DNA from: Bradyrhizobium sp. AS23.2
Lineage (GTDB): Bacteria; Pseudomonadota; Alphaproteobacteria; Rhizobiales; Xanthobacteraceae
Direction of reading: 5' to 3'
DNA: 52,885 bases
Assembly: GCF_001908185.1 (NCBI RefSeq)
Contig: NZ_LGHM01000151.1
Span: forward strand, 1-52,885
Position numbers and translations under genes: made by a program. Shown here in pieces: positions 5,968 through 14,787 of the stretch. Every line of letters begins with the position of its first letter. Positions within the stretch are counted from its first letter, which is position 1. The notes under the pieces are model-generated. The model did no database searches and was not told the origin of the DNA. It saw nothing but the letters and a program-made list of their open reading frames with translations.

Positions 5968-7542
5968 ATGAGCGCAAACGCATTTTCGCTGCAATCGCTG
6001 ATCCGCACCGAGGCCGCCGCCGATCCTGCCTTCGTGTTCGATGGTACGCCGGTCTCGCGCGCGCAGTTCTCCGCAAAGATCGACCAAACGGCGGCCTGGC
6101 TTGCCGCGCAAGGCATCGGCAAGGGCGACGTGATCGCGGTCTGGCTTGTCAACCGGATCGAATGGGTCGCGCTGCTGTTCGCCGCCGCCCGCCTAGGTGC
6201 GGTGGTCGCCGCCGTCAACACGCGCTATCGCAGCGCGGAAGTCGCACATCTGCTCAAGGTGTCCGGCGCGAAGCTGATGGTGGTCGAGGCCGCGTTCCGC
6301 TCGATCGATTTTGCCGCCATCCTCGCCGACGTCGACAAGTTCGACGTGCCCACGCTGCAAAGGCTCGCGGTGGTCGGCGCAGATACGATCCCGGCGCATT
6401 GGCCCTGCGTGCGCTTCGATGCCTTCGACACGGCCTACCCGCCGGCTCCGCCGCCACAGGACGACGTCGATCTGCCAGTGCTGCTCTACACGACCTCCGG
6501 CACAACCAAAGGGCCAAAGCTGGTCGCGCATTCGCAGCGGACGCTGGCCACGCATGCCGCCTCCGTCGTCAAGGCGCTGACGCTCTCGCCGCAGCGTCAT
6601 TCGCTGCTGGCCATGCTGCCGTTCTGCGGCACTTTTGGCATGACGAGCCTGCTCGGCTTCATCGCAGCGGGCGCGACGATCCATGTGCTCGACGCCTTCG
6701 AGGCGGCACCGGCTCTGAAGCTCCTGAGGGAACACAGGATCACGCACTCCTTCGGCTCCGACGAGATGTTCCGCCGCATCCTCGCGCTCACCGATGTGCC
6801 GCGGCCGTTCCCGCATCTCGAGGTCTGCGGCTTTGCCGCGTTCCAGCCCGGCTGGCGCGAGCTTGCCGCGGAGGCCGGGGCACGCGGCATGCCGCTGTTC
6901 GGCCTCTACGGCTCCAGCGAGGTGCAGGCGCTGTTCTCGATTGGCCGCGTCGACGACGCCTTCGCCGACCGCATCGAGGGCGGCGGCTGGCCGATGTCAC
7001 CCGATGCGAAAGTTCGCGTGCGCGACACCGAGACCGGCGAGCTTGCGGCCCAAGGCGTCTCCGGCGAGATCGAGATCAGCGCGCCCTCGCGCTTCCTCGG
7101 CTACTTCAACAACCCCGAAGCGACACGCGAGGCGATCACCGCCGACGGCTTCTTCCGCACCGGCGACATCGGCCACCTGCGCGGCAACCGCGCCTTCGTC
7201 TACGAGACCCGCGCGGGCGATGCGATGCGGCTCGGCGGCTTCCTGGTTGCGCCAGGCGAGATCGAGGACGAGCTCAAATCCTGCACCGGGGTGACGGACG
7301 CCCAGGTGGTCGCGGTCGATCTGAAGGGCCAGGCGCGCTGCGTCGCCTTCGTGATCCCATCCAGCGAGCCGCCACGGCAAGAGGCGCTGGTCGCGCGCCT
7401 GCGCGAACGGCTTGCCGGCTACAAGGTGCCGGCTCGCATCTATGTCGTGGAGGCCTTCCCCGTCACCGACAGCGCCAACGGCGTGAAGATCCAGCGTGCC
7501 CGGCTTCGTGCCATGGCGATGGAGCGGATCGCGGCCGAATAG
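5968..7542 (+). CDS. AMP-forming acyl-CoA synthetase/ligase
   Basis: 524 aa from the ATG at 5968; a TTG at 5941 is possible but lies on the duplicated sequence. Family motifs in order: the phosphate loop YTTSGTTKGPKLVAHS (about 175-190), GLYGSSEVQ (about 311-319), the FRTGDIGHL motif (about 397), and GGFLVAPGEIEDEL with the catalytic lysine in GVKIQRARL near the C-terminus. It activates a carboxylic acid with ATP to an acyl-AMP and then an acyl-CoA. Substrate unknown. It is convergent with the CoA-transferase gene at 7586 and may serve the same acyl-CoA pathway. Confidence 0.9.
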   Translation: MSANAFSLQSLIRTEAAADPAFVFDGTPVSRAQFSAKIDQTAAWLAAQGIGKGDVIAVWLVNRIEWVALLFAAARLGAVVAAVNTRYRSAEVAHLLKVSGAKLMVVEAAFRSIDFAAILADVDKFDVPTLQRLAVVGADTIPAHWPCVRFDAFDTAYPPAPPPQDDVDLPVLLYTTSGTTKGPKLVAHSQRTLATHAASVVKALTLSPQRHSLLAMLPFCGTFGMTSLLGFIAAGATIHVLDAFEAAPALKLLREHRITHSFGSDEMFRRILALTDVPRPFPHLEVCGFAAFQPGWRELAAEAGARGMPLFGLYGSSEVQALFSIGRVDDAFADRIEGGGWPMSPDAKVRVRDTETGELAAQGVSGEIEISAPSRFLGYFNNPEATREAITADGFFRTGDIGHLRGNRAFVYETRAGDAMRLGGFLVAPGEIEDELKSCTGVTDAQVVAVDLKGQARCVAFVIPSSEPPRQEALVARLRERLAGYKVPARIYVVEAFPVTDSANGVKIQRARLRAMAMERIAAE

Positions 7543-7585
7543 GCCCAGCCTATCTCAGATCCGTTCAGGCCCAGCGGCGACGCTG

Positions 7586-8839
7586 TTAGACTAGCGCATG
7601 AGGGTACGCAGCTGCGCCGACAGCGCGTCGCGGTGCTCGGGCGCCGCAATCGCGATCATGCGGCGCGCGCGCTCGGCAAGGCCGCAGCCGCGCAGCTCCG
7701 CTACCCCCCCATTCGGTAACGATGGCATCGACATCGGCGCGAGGCGTCGTCACCGTCTCGACATGGGCGGCGATCCGGCTGGCGCCGTCCGACGCCGTCG
7801 CCGGCAGCGCGATGATCGCCCTCCCGCCGGCGGACGCCTTGGCACCGCGCACGAAATCGAGCTGCCCGCCGATCGCCCCGATCGCGACGCCATTCAGCGT
7901 CTCTGAATTCACGCTGCCGTCGAGTCCGACCTGGAGCGCCGAGTTGATCGCGACCAGCCGGTTGATCCGCGCCAGCACGTTCTGGCCATGCGTGTATGAC
8001 GTCGGCTGCACCGAAACCGCCTTGTTCTCGTTTACGAAGCGATAGAGCCGCTTCGTGCCGATCACCTGGTTGGTGACCGTGATCCCGTGGTCGATACCCT
8101 TCTCCGCATTCGTCACCGCGCCGCGCTCGATCAGGTCGACGACGGCGTCGTTGATCAGCCCGGAATGAATGCCGAGATTGCGCGCGTGGGAGAGCGAGGA
8201 GAGGATCGCGTCCGGAACGCGCCCAACGCCGAACTGCAGCGTGCTGCCGTCGGCAATCAGGACCGCCGCATGCGCCGCAATGCGCCGCGAGATGTCATCG
8301 AGCGGCGGTGAGGTTAATTCAACCGGCGACCGACGGGCCGCCACGCGCATATGGATCGGCACGTCCTGCGGCCATTCTGCCCCGAACGTAAACGGGGCCT
8401 CCGGATTGATCTCGGCGATGACCAGGCGCGCGCCGCGCGCGGCATCGATGACATAGTCGTTGGAGAGGCTGGCGCTGAGCCGCCCCTCGGACTCCGCGAG
8501 CTGCACCAGCACGACATCGGACTTGTGACGGCGCGAGGCAAAGTCGGCACAGAAGGCGCTGTAGTTGCTCGGGATCACATCGAGCCGCCCGGCTTTCGCG
8601 AGCCGCCGCGCATTGCCGATCACGCCGTAGCTCAGGAACGAGACTCCAGGAGCGCACGATGCGGAAAACGTCTCCGAGAACACCGGCCCGACCATCATAC
8701 GGAACGGCGGCAGATCCCCAGCCTGCGCCATCAGCGCTTCGGTCAGAGTGACGGGCTCCGCCGTCGCCTGCCCGCACACGACGAGATCGCCATCCCGGAT
8801 CAGGCCGGAAAAGTCGACCGGCGGCGTCTGCCCGGACAT
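7586..8839 (-). CDS. Acetyl-CoA hydrolase / 4-hydroxybutyrate CoA-transferase family protein, frameshifted near the C-terminus
   Basis: The family core is clear: DGSTLQFGVGRVPDAILSSL, GIHSGLINDAVVDL, VSVQPTSYTHGQNVLARI and VAINSALQVGLDGSVNSETL. After IVTEWG the reading frame is lost at a run of seven C (7703-7709 on the plus strand). With six, the expected ending VAELRGCGLAERARRMIAIA would be restored and the gene would stop at 7591. The read frame instead adds about 35 Arg/Ala-rich residues. The start at 8839 (MSGQTPP) leaves 7 bp after the upstream ligase stop; a start at 8863 would overlap it. The family usually has Glu after GIH(S/T); here it is Gly, so activity is in doubt even without the frameshift. 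It is the last gene of the operon that starts at 14560. Confidence 0.75.
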   Translation of the reverse strand: MSGQTPPVDFSGLIRDGDLVVCGQATAEPVTLTEALMAQAGDLPPFRMMVGPVFSETFSASCAPGVSFLSYGVIGNARRLAKAGRLDVIPSNYSAFCADFASRRHKSDVVLVQLAESEGRLSASLSNDYVIDAARGARLVIAEINPEAPFTFGAEWPQDVPIHMRVAARRSPVELTSPPLDDISRRIAAHAAVLIADGSTLQFGVGRVPDAILSSLSHARNLGIHSGLINDAVVDLIERGAVTNAEKGIDHGITVTNQVIGTKRLYRFVNENKAVSVQPTSYTHGQNVLARINRLVAINSALQVGLDGSVNSETLNGVAIGAIGGQLDFVRGAKASAGGRAIIALPATASDGASRIAAHVETVTTPRADVDAIVTEWGGSGAARLRPCRARAPHDRDCGARAPRRAVGAAAYPHALV

Positions 8840-8846
8840 CGCCGCC

Positions 8847-10400
8847 TCAGTCCATCGACGCAAGGCGCGCGGAGGACTCGCCGAGCAGCGTGCGCAGCTC
8901 CGTCTTCATGATCTTGCCATAGCTGTTCTTCGGCAGCTCGCCTGTGAGGTAGTAATGCTTTGGCCGCTTGAAGCGCGCGATCCAGGCATTGCACATCTGG
9001 TCGAGTTCATCGCGCGTAACCGCCCTGCCCGCGACGGGAACGACGACCGCTACCACCTCCTCGCCCCATTCCGGATGCGGCCGGCCGATCACCGAGACCT
9101 CGGCAACGGCGTCATGTCGCAGCAGCACTTCCTCGACCTCGCGCGGATAGATGTTGGTGCCGCCGGAGATGATGACGTCCTTGGAACGATCCTTCAGCGT
9201 GAGGAAACCGTCGCCGTCGAAGGCGCCCATGTCGCCGGTATAGAGCCAGCCGTCGCGCAACGTGGTCGCGGTGGCGTCGGGGTTCTGCCAGTAGCCGGAC
9301 ATGACGGTATCGCCGCGCACGATGATCTCGCCGATCTCATCAGGTGCAACGTCCCGCCCCGCCTCGTCGACGGTGCGCACCTGCACAACGGCTTGCGCGA
9401 TGCCGACCGAGGCGAGGCGCTCCTCGTGGCGCGGATGGCCAGCGTCGACATGAATGGATTTCGGCAGGTACGTGATGGTCATCGGCGTCTCGCCCTGACC
9501 ATAAATCTGCGCGAGCTTCGGTCCGAACACACTGAGCGCGGCCTTGCAATCGGCTACATACATGGGGCCGCCGCCATAGATGATCGTCTTCAGACCGGGC
9601 GCGGTTGCGCCCGCCGCTTCCGCCGCGACCGTCAGGCGCCGCACCATGGTGGGCGCGGCGAAGAAGGAGATGCCGTCGCGCTTTGCCGTCAGCTCCAGGA
9701 TCTCGTCCGGCTCGAAGCGGCCGCTCTCCGGAATGATCTGCGCGCCCATGCCGAGCACGTGCGGCACCATGTAGAGGCCGGAGCCATGCGACATCGGCGC
9801 GGCATGGAGCAGCGCCTCGCCGGGCACGACCGGGTTGATCTCGGCGAGATAGTTCAGCGACATCGCGAGCAGATTGCGATGGCTCAGCACCGCGCCCTTG
9901 GGCTGACCGGTGGTGCCGCTGGTGTAGAAGATCCAGGCGGGATCGGTGATCGCGACATCCGCGATGGCGATGCCGTCGGCCTTCCCCAGGTCGCGATATT
10001 CGGCTGAACCTATCTCGACGATGCGCGGGTTGGCCGTACCGAGATTCAGGGCTTCCGAGGCGACACTCGCCATGTCTTCGGTCACGAACACGACCGCGGC
10101 GGCGGAGTTGTCGAGGATGAACGCGACCTCGCGCGGATGCAGCTTTGCGTTAATGGGAACGGCAACCAGCCCGGCGTGCCAGCAGGCATAGAGACAGGCG
10201 ACATAGTCGGGCACGTTCTTCATCAGGAGGGCGACGCGGTCGCCCTTGGCAAGGCCAAGGCGCTGCTGCAGCGACGCAGCCAGCGAGGCCACCGTCGCGG
10301 CGAGCCGGCCGTAATCGGCGACCGGCGTTAGCCCTTTGAGCAGGGCCGGCGCGGACGCGTCGGCCTTCGCGGCACGCAGGAGATGATGAGCGAGGTTCAT
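8847..10400 (-). CDS. Long-chain acyl-CoA synthetase-like AMP-forming ligase
   Basis: 517 aa with all adenylate-forming motifs: IFYTSGTTGQPKGAVLSHRN (about 156-175), IYGQGETPMTI (about 297), WLYTGDMGAFDGDGFLTLKD (about 397-416), SGGTNIYPREVEEVL and the catalytic lysine in KNSYGKIMKTELR near the C-terminus. It makes an acyl-CoA from a free acid with ATP. It lies 31 bp after the acyl-CoA dehydrogenase gene in the TRAP operon and would activate the imported acid. A second ligase of the same superfamily lies at 5968. Confidence 0.93.
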   Translation of the reverse strand: MNLAHHLLRAAKADASAPALLKGLTPVADYGRLAATVASLAASLQQRLGLAKGDRVALLMKNVPDYVACLYACWHAGLVAVPINAKLHPREVAFILDNSAAAVVFVTEDMASVASEALNLGTANPRIVEIGSAEYRDLGKADGIAIADVAITDPAWIFYTSGTTGQPKGAVLSHRNLLAMSLNYLAEINPVVPGEALLHAAPMSHGSGLYMVPHVLGMGAQIIPESGRFEPDEILELTAKRDGISFFAAPTMVRRLTVAAEAAGATAPGLKTIIYGGGPMYVADCKAALSVFGPKLAQIYGQGETPMTITYLPKSIHVDAGHPRHEERLASVGIAQAVVQVRTVDEAGRDVAPDEIGEIIVRGDTVMSGYWQNPDATATTLRDGWLYTGDMGAFDGDGFLTLKDRSKDVIISGGTNIYPREVEEVLLRHDAVAEVSVIGRPHPEWGEEVVAVVVPVAGRAVTRDELDQMCNAWIARFKRPKHYYLTGELPKNSYGKIMKTELRTLLGESSARLASMD

Positions 10401-10431
10401 GGCGATCCTGCCTGACTATCCGCGCGCGAGC

Positions 10432-11598
10432 CTAGTACGACTTCGCCAGTCCGAGCACCTTTTCCGCGATGAAGCTGAGCGCCAGCTGCGGGCTGACCGG
10501 CGCGATGCGCGGGATCAGGACTTCGCGCAGGTAACGCTCGACGTGGAACTCCTTGGCATAGCCGAAGCCGCCGTGGGTCATGACGGCCTGCTCGCAGGCG
10601 GAGAAGCCGGCCTCGCCCGCCAGATACTTCGCGGCATTGGCCGCGGCGCCGCAGGGCATGCCCTTGTCGTATTGCCAGGCCGCCGACATCACCATCAGCC
10701 ATGCGGCCTCGAGCTCGACCCAGTTCACCGCGAGCGGATGCTGGATGCCCTGGTTCTTGCCGATCGGGCGATTGAACACGGTTCGCGTCTTGGCGTATTC
10801 GGTCGCGCGCGACAGCGCGAGCTTGCCGAGGCCGACCGCTTCCGCCGCGATCAGGATGCGCTCCGGGTTCATGCCTTCGAGGATGTACTGGAAGCCTTTG
10901 CCCTCTTCGCCGATCCGGTCCTCCATCGGGATCTCGAAGTCCTCGAAGAAGAGCTCGTTGGAATCGACGATCTTGCGGCCCATCTTCTCGATCTCGTGGA
11001 CCTTGATCTTCTTGCGGTCGAAATCGGTGTAGAACAGGCTGAGGCCATGGGTGGGCGAACGCACCTCTTCCAGCGGCGTGGTGCGCGCCAGCAGCAGGAT
11101 CTTGTGCGCGACCTGCGCGGTCGAGATCCACACCTTCTGGCCGTTGACGATGTAGCGGTCGTTCTTGGCGACCGCACGGGTCTTGAGCTGGGTGGTGTTG
11201 AGGCCGGTGTTGGGCTCGGTGACGGCGAAGCACGCCTTTTCGCGGCCCTCGACCATCGGCGGCAGCATGCGCTTGCGCTGCTCCTCGGTGCCGAACACGA
11301 CCACGGGATTGAGGCCGAACACGTTGATGTGCACCGCGGATGCGCCGGACATGCCGGCGCCGGATTCCGCGATCGTGCGCATCATGATCGCGGCTTCGGT
11401 GATGCCGAGCCCGGAACCGCCATAGGCTTCCGGCACGCAGATGCCGAGCCAGCCGGCGTCTGCGAGTGCTTTATGAAAATCGTGCGGAAAACCGCCGTCG
11501 TGGTCCTTCTTCAGCCAGTAGGCATCCGGAAAGCCTTCGCAGATCTTTGCGATGGCGTCGCGAATGGCTTCCTGCTGATCGGTGAGCGCGAAATCCAT
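10432..11598 (-). CDS. Acyl-CoA dehydrogenase
   Basis: 388 aa, the usual length. Family landmarks: CVPEAYGGSGLGITEAAIM (about 53-71), the FAD-contacting CFAVTEPNTGLNTTQLKT (about 132-149), the VSTA/WISTA-type QKVWISTAQVAHKILLLART segment, and a C-terminal CEQAVMTHGGFGYAKEFHVE. It is an FAD enzyme that makes an alpha,beta-double bond in an acyl-CoA. In context (TRAP importer, CoA transferases, MaoC hydratase, CitE lyase) methylsuccinyl-CoA to mesaconyl-CoA is a reasonable guess. Confidence 0.93.
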   Translation of the reverse strand: MDFALTDQQEAIRDAIAKICEGFPDAYWLKKDHDGGFPHDFHKALADAGWLGICVPEAYGGSGLGITEAAIMMRTIAESGAGMSGASAVHINVFGLNPVVVFGTEEQRKRMLPPMVEGREKACFAVTEPNTGLNTTQLKTRAVAKNDRYIVNGQKVWISTAQVAHKILLLARTTPLEEVRSPTHGLSLFYTDFDRKKIKVHEIEKMGRKIVDSNELFFEDFEIPMEDRIGEEGKGFQYILEGMNPERILIAAEAVGLGKLALSRATEYAKTRTVFNRPIGKNQGIQHPLAVNWVELEAAWLMVMSAAWQYDKGMPCGAAANAAKYLAGEAGFSACEQAVMTHGGFGYAKEFHVERYLREVLIPRIAPVSPQLALSFIAEKVLGLAKSY

Positions 11599-11640
11599 GT
11601 CAGTTATCTCCTTGCTTGGAGCCGCGGCGGCCCGGACGTG

Positions 11641-12930
11641 CTAGCGCCCCATCTGAGAGGGCAGCCAGAGAATGATCGAGGGAAACGCCACCAGGATCGC
11701 GATCGCGATCAGGTGTGCAATGAAGTGCGGGAAGGTACCGTGGAACACCTCCGCCACCGGCCGCTTGGCATAGCGGGCGACGATAAAGCAGTTCAGCCCG
11801 ACCGGCGGCGTGATCATACCGACCTCGGCGGTGACGATCTTGATGACGCCGAACCAGATCGGGTCGAAGCCGAGCGTCTTGATCAAGGGCAGCACGATCG
11901 GCACGGTCAGCACCAGGATCGCGATCTGGTCCATGAACGAGCCGAGCACGATATAGCCGCACAGGATGAGCGTGATGATCACCCAGCGCGAGGTCGGCAA
12001 GCTGCCGATCCAGGCGACGAGGTCCTGCGTCACATGCGTGAGCGTGAAGAAGTAGCCGAAGATCGACGCGCCGACCAGGATCATGATGATCATGCACGTG
12101 CCGTGGCAGGCGCGCAGCAGCGTCTTGTAGAGCGACGACGGCGTGATCTTGCCCTTGACGATCGCGAGCAGGAAGGCGCCGAACGCACCGAAAGCCGAGG
12201 CCTCTGTTGGCGTCGCGACGCCGAGATAGATCGTTCCTGTGACGATCGAGAACAGCACCACCATCGGCGAGACCTGCCACAGCAGCGCGAATTTTTCACG
12301 CCACGGCACTGATTTCGCAGCGGGCGCGCGCGAGGGATCCTGCCAGACCAGGAAGTAGATCGTGGCCATGATGGTGATGGTGACGAGGATCGCGGGGATG
12401 ATGCCGCTGATCAGCAGCTTGCCGATGTTCACTTCGGCAAGCAGGCCGAAGATGACGAGCGCGACGCTGGTCGGCAGCAGCATCGACAGCGTGCCTGATA
12501 TCGCGACCACGCCCGCGGCCATCTTCGGCTCATAGCCCTGGCGGATCATCGCCGGAAGGCTGGTCGAGGACAGCGTCGCGGCGGAGGCCGTCGAGGTGCC
12601 GCAGATGGCGCCGAAGCCGGCGCCGGCAAGCGCAGTGGCCATGCCGAGACCACCGGGAATGCGGCCGACCCAGGCCGAAGCCGTCTTGAACAGATCATCC
12701 GCGACGCCCGACAGCAGCACGAGATCCGCCATCAGGAGGAACATCGGGATGGTGATCAGCTCGTACGCGGAGACGGTCGAGAGCGGCGCGGTCTGCAGGA
12801 TGCCGAACAGCGTGGACCACCCGCCCACCATGACGAGGCCGACCGAACCGGCAAAGGCCATGGCGAAGCCGACGGGCGTGCCGAGCGCAAGCAGGCCGAA
12901 CAGCAGGGCGAGAACGATGAAAGGTGTCAT
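11641..12930 (-). CDS. dctM: TRAP transporter large permease (DctM-like)
   Basis: 429 aa with about 12 hydrophobic segments. It begins MTPFIVLALLFGLLALGTPV, the standard DctM N-terminus, and contains CGTSTASAATLSSTSLPAM and MITPPVGLNCFI, both typical of the family. It is the ion-coupled transport channel that works with the DctQ subunit (12943) and the DctP binding protein (13532). The three genes are adjacent on the minus strand with short gaps. Confidence 0.95.
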   Translation of the reverse strand: MTPFIVLALLFGLLALGTPVGFAMAFAGSVGLVMVGGWSTLFGILQTAPLSTVSAYELITIPMFLLMADLVLLSGVADDLFKTASAWVGRIPGGLGMATALAGAGFGAICGTSTASAATLSSTSLPAMIRQGYEPKMAAGVVAISGTLSMLLPTSVALVIFGLLAEVNIGKLLISGIIPAILVTITIMATIYFLVWQDPSRAPAAKSVPWREKFALLWQVSPMVVLFSIVTGTIYLGVATPTEASAFGAFGAFLLAIVKGKITPSSLYKTLLRACHGTCMIIMILVGASIFGYFFTLTHVTQDLVAWIGSLPTSRWVIITLILCGYIVLGSFMDQIAILVLTVPIVLPLIKTLGFDPIWFGVIKIVTAEVGMITPPVGLNCFIVARYAKRPVAEVFHGTFPHFIAHLIAIAILVAFPSIILWLPSQMGR

Positions 12931-12942
12931 GGATGCCTGCCG

Positions 12943-13497
12943 TTACTCGAAGCTTCGTGCTTCGCCGACGCCGGTGACCGGCGGCAGCGGATAGAGGTCG
13001 CGCCCGCTGACGAGGCTCAGCACATTGCCGACGAGCTGCAGCGCCAGCCGCAGCACCAGCACGCCGCAGCCGAACGGAACCAGCGCCGCCGAGATCCAGG
13101 TCGGCCACGGAATCGCGCCGGAGAGGACGTCGTGCTGTTCGTAATTCTCCAGCGCGCGCTCGAATCCGACCTTGCAGATCAGGACGAACACGAACAGGCC
13201 GGCAAGCGCGGTGACGATCTCGGACAGCCGCCGCCCGGCCGGCGAGAAGCGCGACAGGAGGATGTCGACGCCGACATGCGCGTGCTCGCGCAAGCCATCC
13301 GAGAGCGTGAAGAAGAATACGCCGGCCAGGAGATAGAGCCCGATCAGGTCATAGGTGAAGGAGAACGGACGGTTCAGCGCGTAGCGCATGAACACGTCGG
13401 TCACCACCAGCAGCATGATCACGAACAGGAACACCACCGCGATCACCGTCAGCGCGCGTTCCAGCGCGCCGAGCACATCTCCTGCCCGCTTAATCAC
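12943..13497 (-). CDS. dctQ: TRAP transporter small permease (DctQ-like)
   Basis: 184 aa, GTG start, four membrane helices (about residues 15-38, 50-68, 88-110 and 130-150). LLVVTDVFMRYALNRPFSFTYDL is the usual DctQ signature region. It sits 12 bp before the large permease and 34 bp after the binding protein, completing the transporter. Confidence 0.93.
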   Translation of the reverse strand: MIKRAGDVLGALERALTVIAVVFLFVIMLLVVTDVFMRYALNRPFSFTYDLIGLYLLAGVFFFTLSDGLREHAHVGVDILLSRFSPAGRRLSEIVTALAGLFVFVLICKVGFERALENYEQHDVLSGAIPWPTWISAALVPFGCGVLVLRLALQLVGNVLSLVSGRDLYPLPPVTGVGEARSFE

Positions 13498-13531
13498 GTC
13501 TGGTGCCTCCCTCTTCTATGCCGGCTGACGA

Positions 13532-14560
13532 TTACTTGGTGCCGCCGGCGGCGAGCAGGCCTTCGAATTCCTTGAGCGCGGCGGACGCCTGCTTGCCGCG
13601 GCTGTCGAGACCGCTGGCCCATTCCTGGCCGACGCCCTTGAGCTTGTCCTTCATCTCGGCGCGTGTCGCCTCCGGCAGCGGATTGAAGCTGACGCCTTCG
13701 TTCTGCATCTGCTTCTTGGTTACTTCGCCTTCCTTGTCGACGTCGGCGCAGGCCTTCGGCGTGATCGCCTCCGAGGCCTCGTTCATCGCCTTCTTTGCAT
13801 CGTCGGGCAGCTTGTCCCAGACCGACTGGTTGATGGAATAGGCGACGATGAAGCTGCCGAAGCTGACGCCTTCGGTGGCGTGCTTGACCAGCTTGTCGAG
13901 GCCGTAGGACACGACGCTGTCGAGCGGGAACAGCAGGCCGTCCATCGTTCCGCGCGACAGCGACTCATAGGCATCGGGCGCAGCCATGCGCACCGGCACG
14001 GCATTGAGCGCACGCAGCGTCAGATCCTGCGCGCCGCCGGTGGTGCGCAGCTTCAGGCCCTGCATATCCTTGGTCGTTTCCACCTTCGACTTGACGGTCC
14101 ACACCTGATAGGGCGGCAGCACCACGGCCATCAGCAGCTTGATCTTGTTCGGTGCGTATTCCTGCTTGGCCAAAATGCCTTCGCGCGCCGTCTTCCAATA
14201 GGCGAGCGTGCCCTGGCAGCTGGTCTGGAATGCGCCTGGCAATTGCGCGACTTCCGATAGCGGCATCTTGTCGGAGACATAGGACGGCCCGATGTAGCCG
14301 ATGTCGACCACGCCCGACTGGGTCAGCCGCAGCATGTCAGCCGCCTTGCCGATCTGCTGGTTCGGATAATAGGTGAAGGTCACCGCGCCATTGGTGCGCT
14401 TGGTGACGTCGTCCATCCACGGCTTCAGCATCAGGCGGACGAGATAGTGACCAGCGGGGAAGGAGTCGGCGACCTTCAGCTCCAGCGCCTGCGCCTGCAG
14501 CGTCAAGACCGGCAGCGAGAAAGCCAACGCCGCGGCAGCCCGGACCAGATTCTTCTTCAT
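13532..14560 (-). CDS. dctP: TRAP transporter substrate-binding protein (DctP family)
   Basis: 342 aa from the ATG at 14560, which follows GGAGAA on the coding strand; an upstream in-frame start at 14614 would add residues before the signal peptide and is less likely. The N-terminus is a typical Sec signal peptide ending QAQALE. GLKLRTTGGAQ (about residues 171-181) carries the Arg that usually salt-bridges the carboxylate of the ligand. Periplasmic. First gene of the operon, behind a TTGACA promoter overlapped by a CATATAC inverted repeat. The ligand is probably a carboxylate. Confidence 0.93.
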   Translation of the reverse strand: MKKNLVRAAAALAFSLPVLTLQAQALELKVADSFPAGHYLVRLMLKPWMDDVTKRTNGAVTFTYYPNQQIGKAADMLRLTQSGVVDIGYIGPSYVSDKMPLSEVAQLPGAFQTSCQGTLAYWKTAREGILAKQEYAPNKIKLLMAVVLPPYQVWTVKSKVETTKDMQGLKLRTTGGAQDLTLRALNAVPVRMAAPDAYESLSRGTMDGLLFPLDSVVSYGLDKLVKHATEGVSFGSFIVAYSINQSVWDKLPDDAKKAMNEASEAITPKACADVDKEGEVTKKQMQNEGVSFNPLPEATRAEMKDKLKGVGQEWASGLDSRGKQASAALKEFEGLLAAGGTK

Positions 14561-14648
14561 GTCGTTCTCCTTGACGCGTCCCATGCCGAAGGCGGCAGTC
14601 CACTGCTGCAGCACCGTCCGGCCCTCAATCCATTTCTTGCTTGAGGAA

Positions 14649-14685
14649 AATGTACATATACGTGAATTTATCTGTCAAGTATATG
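14649..14685 (-). promoter_or_regulatory. Promoter and operator of the TRAP operon
   Basis: On the minus strand TTGACA (14673-14678) is followed after 18 bp by TACATT (14649-14654). An inverted repeat CATATAC (14655-14661) / GTATATG (14679-14685) overlaps the spacer and -35 end. The ten bases CATATACGTG (14655-14664) recur inverted at 14758, before the divergent operon. A repressor bound here would block RNA polymerase. The IclR protein at 17357 is the likely regulator (inference). Confidence 0.5.
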
Positions 14686-14727
14686 AACTATTCATGGGGC
14701 TATGCGTCTCCGGGCGGACACGCCGAA

Positions 14728-14767
14728 TTGACATCGACGTTTTATGAACTCTAACTCCACGTATATG
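14728..14767 (+). promoter_or_regulatory. Promoter and operator of the CaiB-MaoC-CitE operon
   Basis: TTGACA (14728-14733) is followed after 17 bp by CTAACT (14751-14756), a weak -10. CACGTATATG (14758-14767) is a perfect inverted copy of CATATACGTG at 14655 and would overlap the transcription start, 20 bp before the start codon. Confidence 0.45.
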
Positions 14768-14787
14768 AATTTGTCCAACGGGGACCC

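Noticed and set aside
7543..7590. Terminator between the convergent genes
   Set aside because: No hairpin followed by a T-run is visible in this short gap.
10399..12312. Long plus-strand frame of 637 codons
   Set aside because: It lies opposite the acyl-CoA dehydrogenase and DctM genes and is full of His, Arg and Asp, the signature of an antisense shadow in high-G+C DNA.
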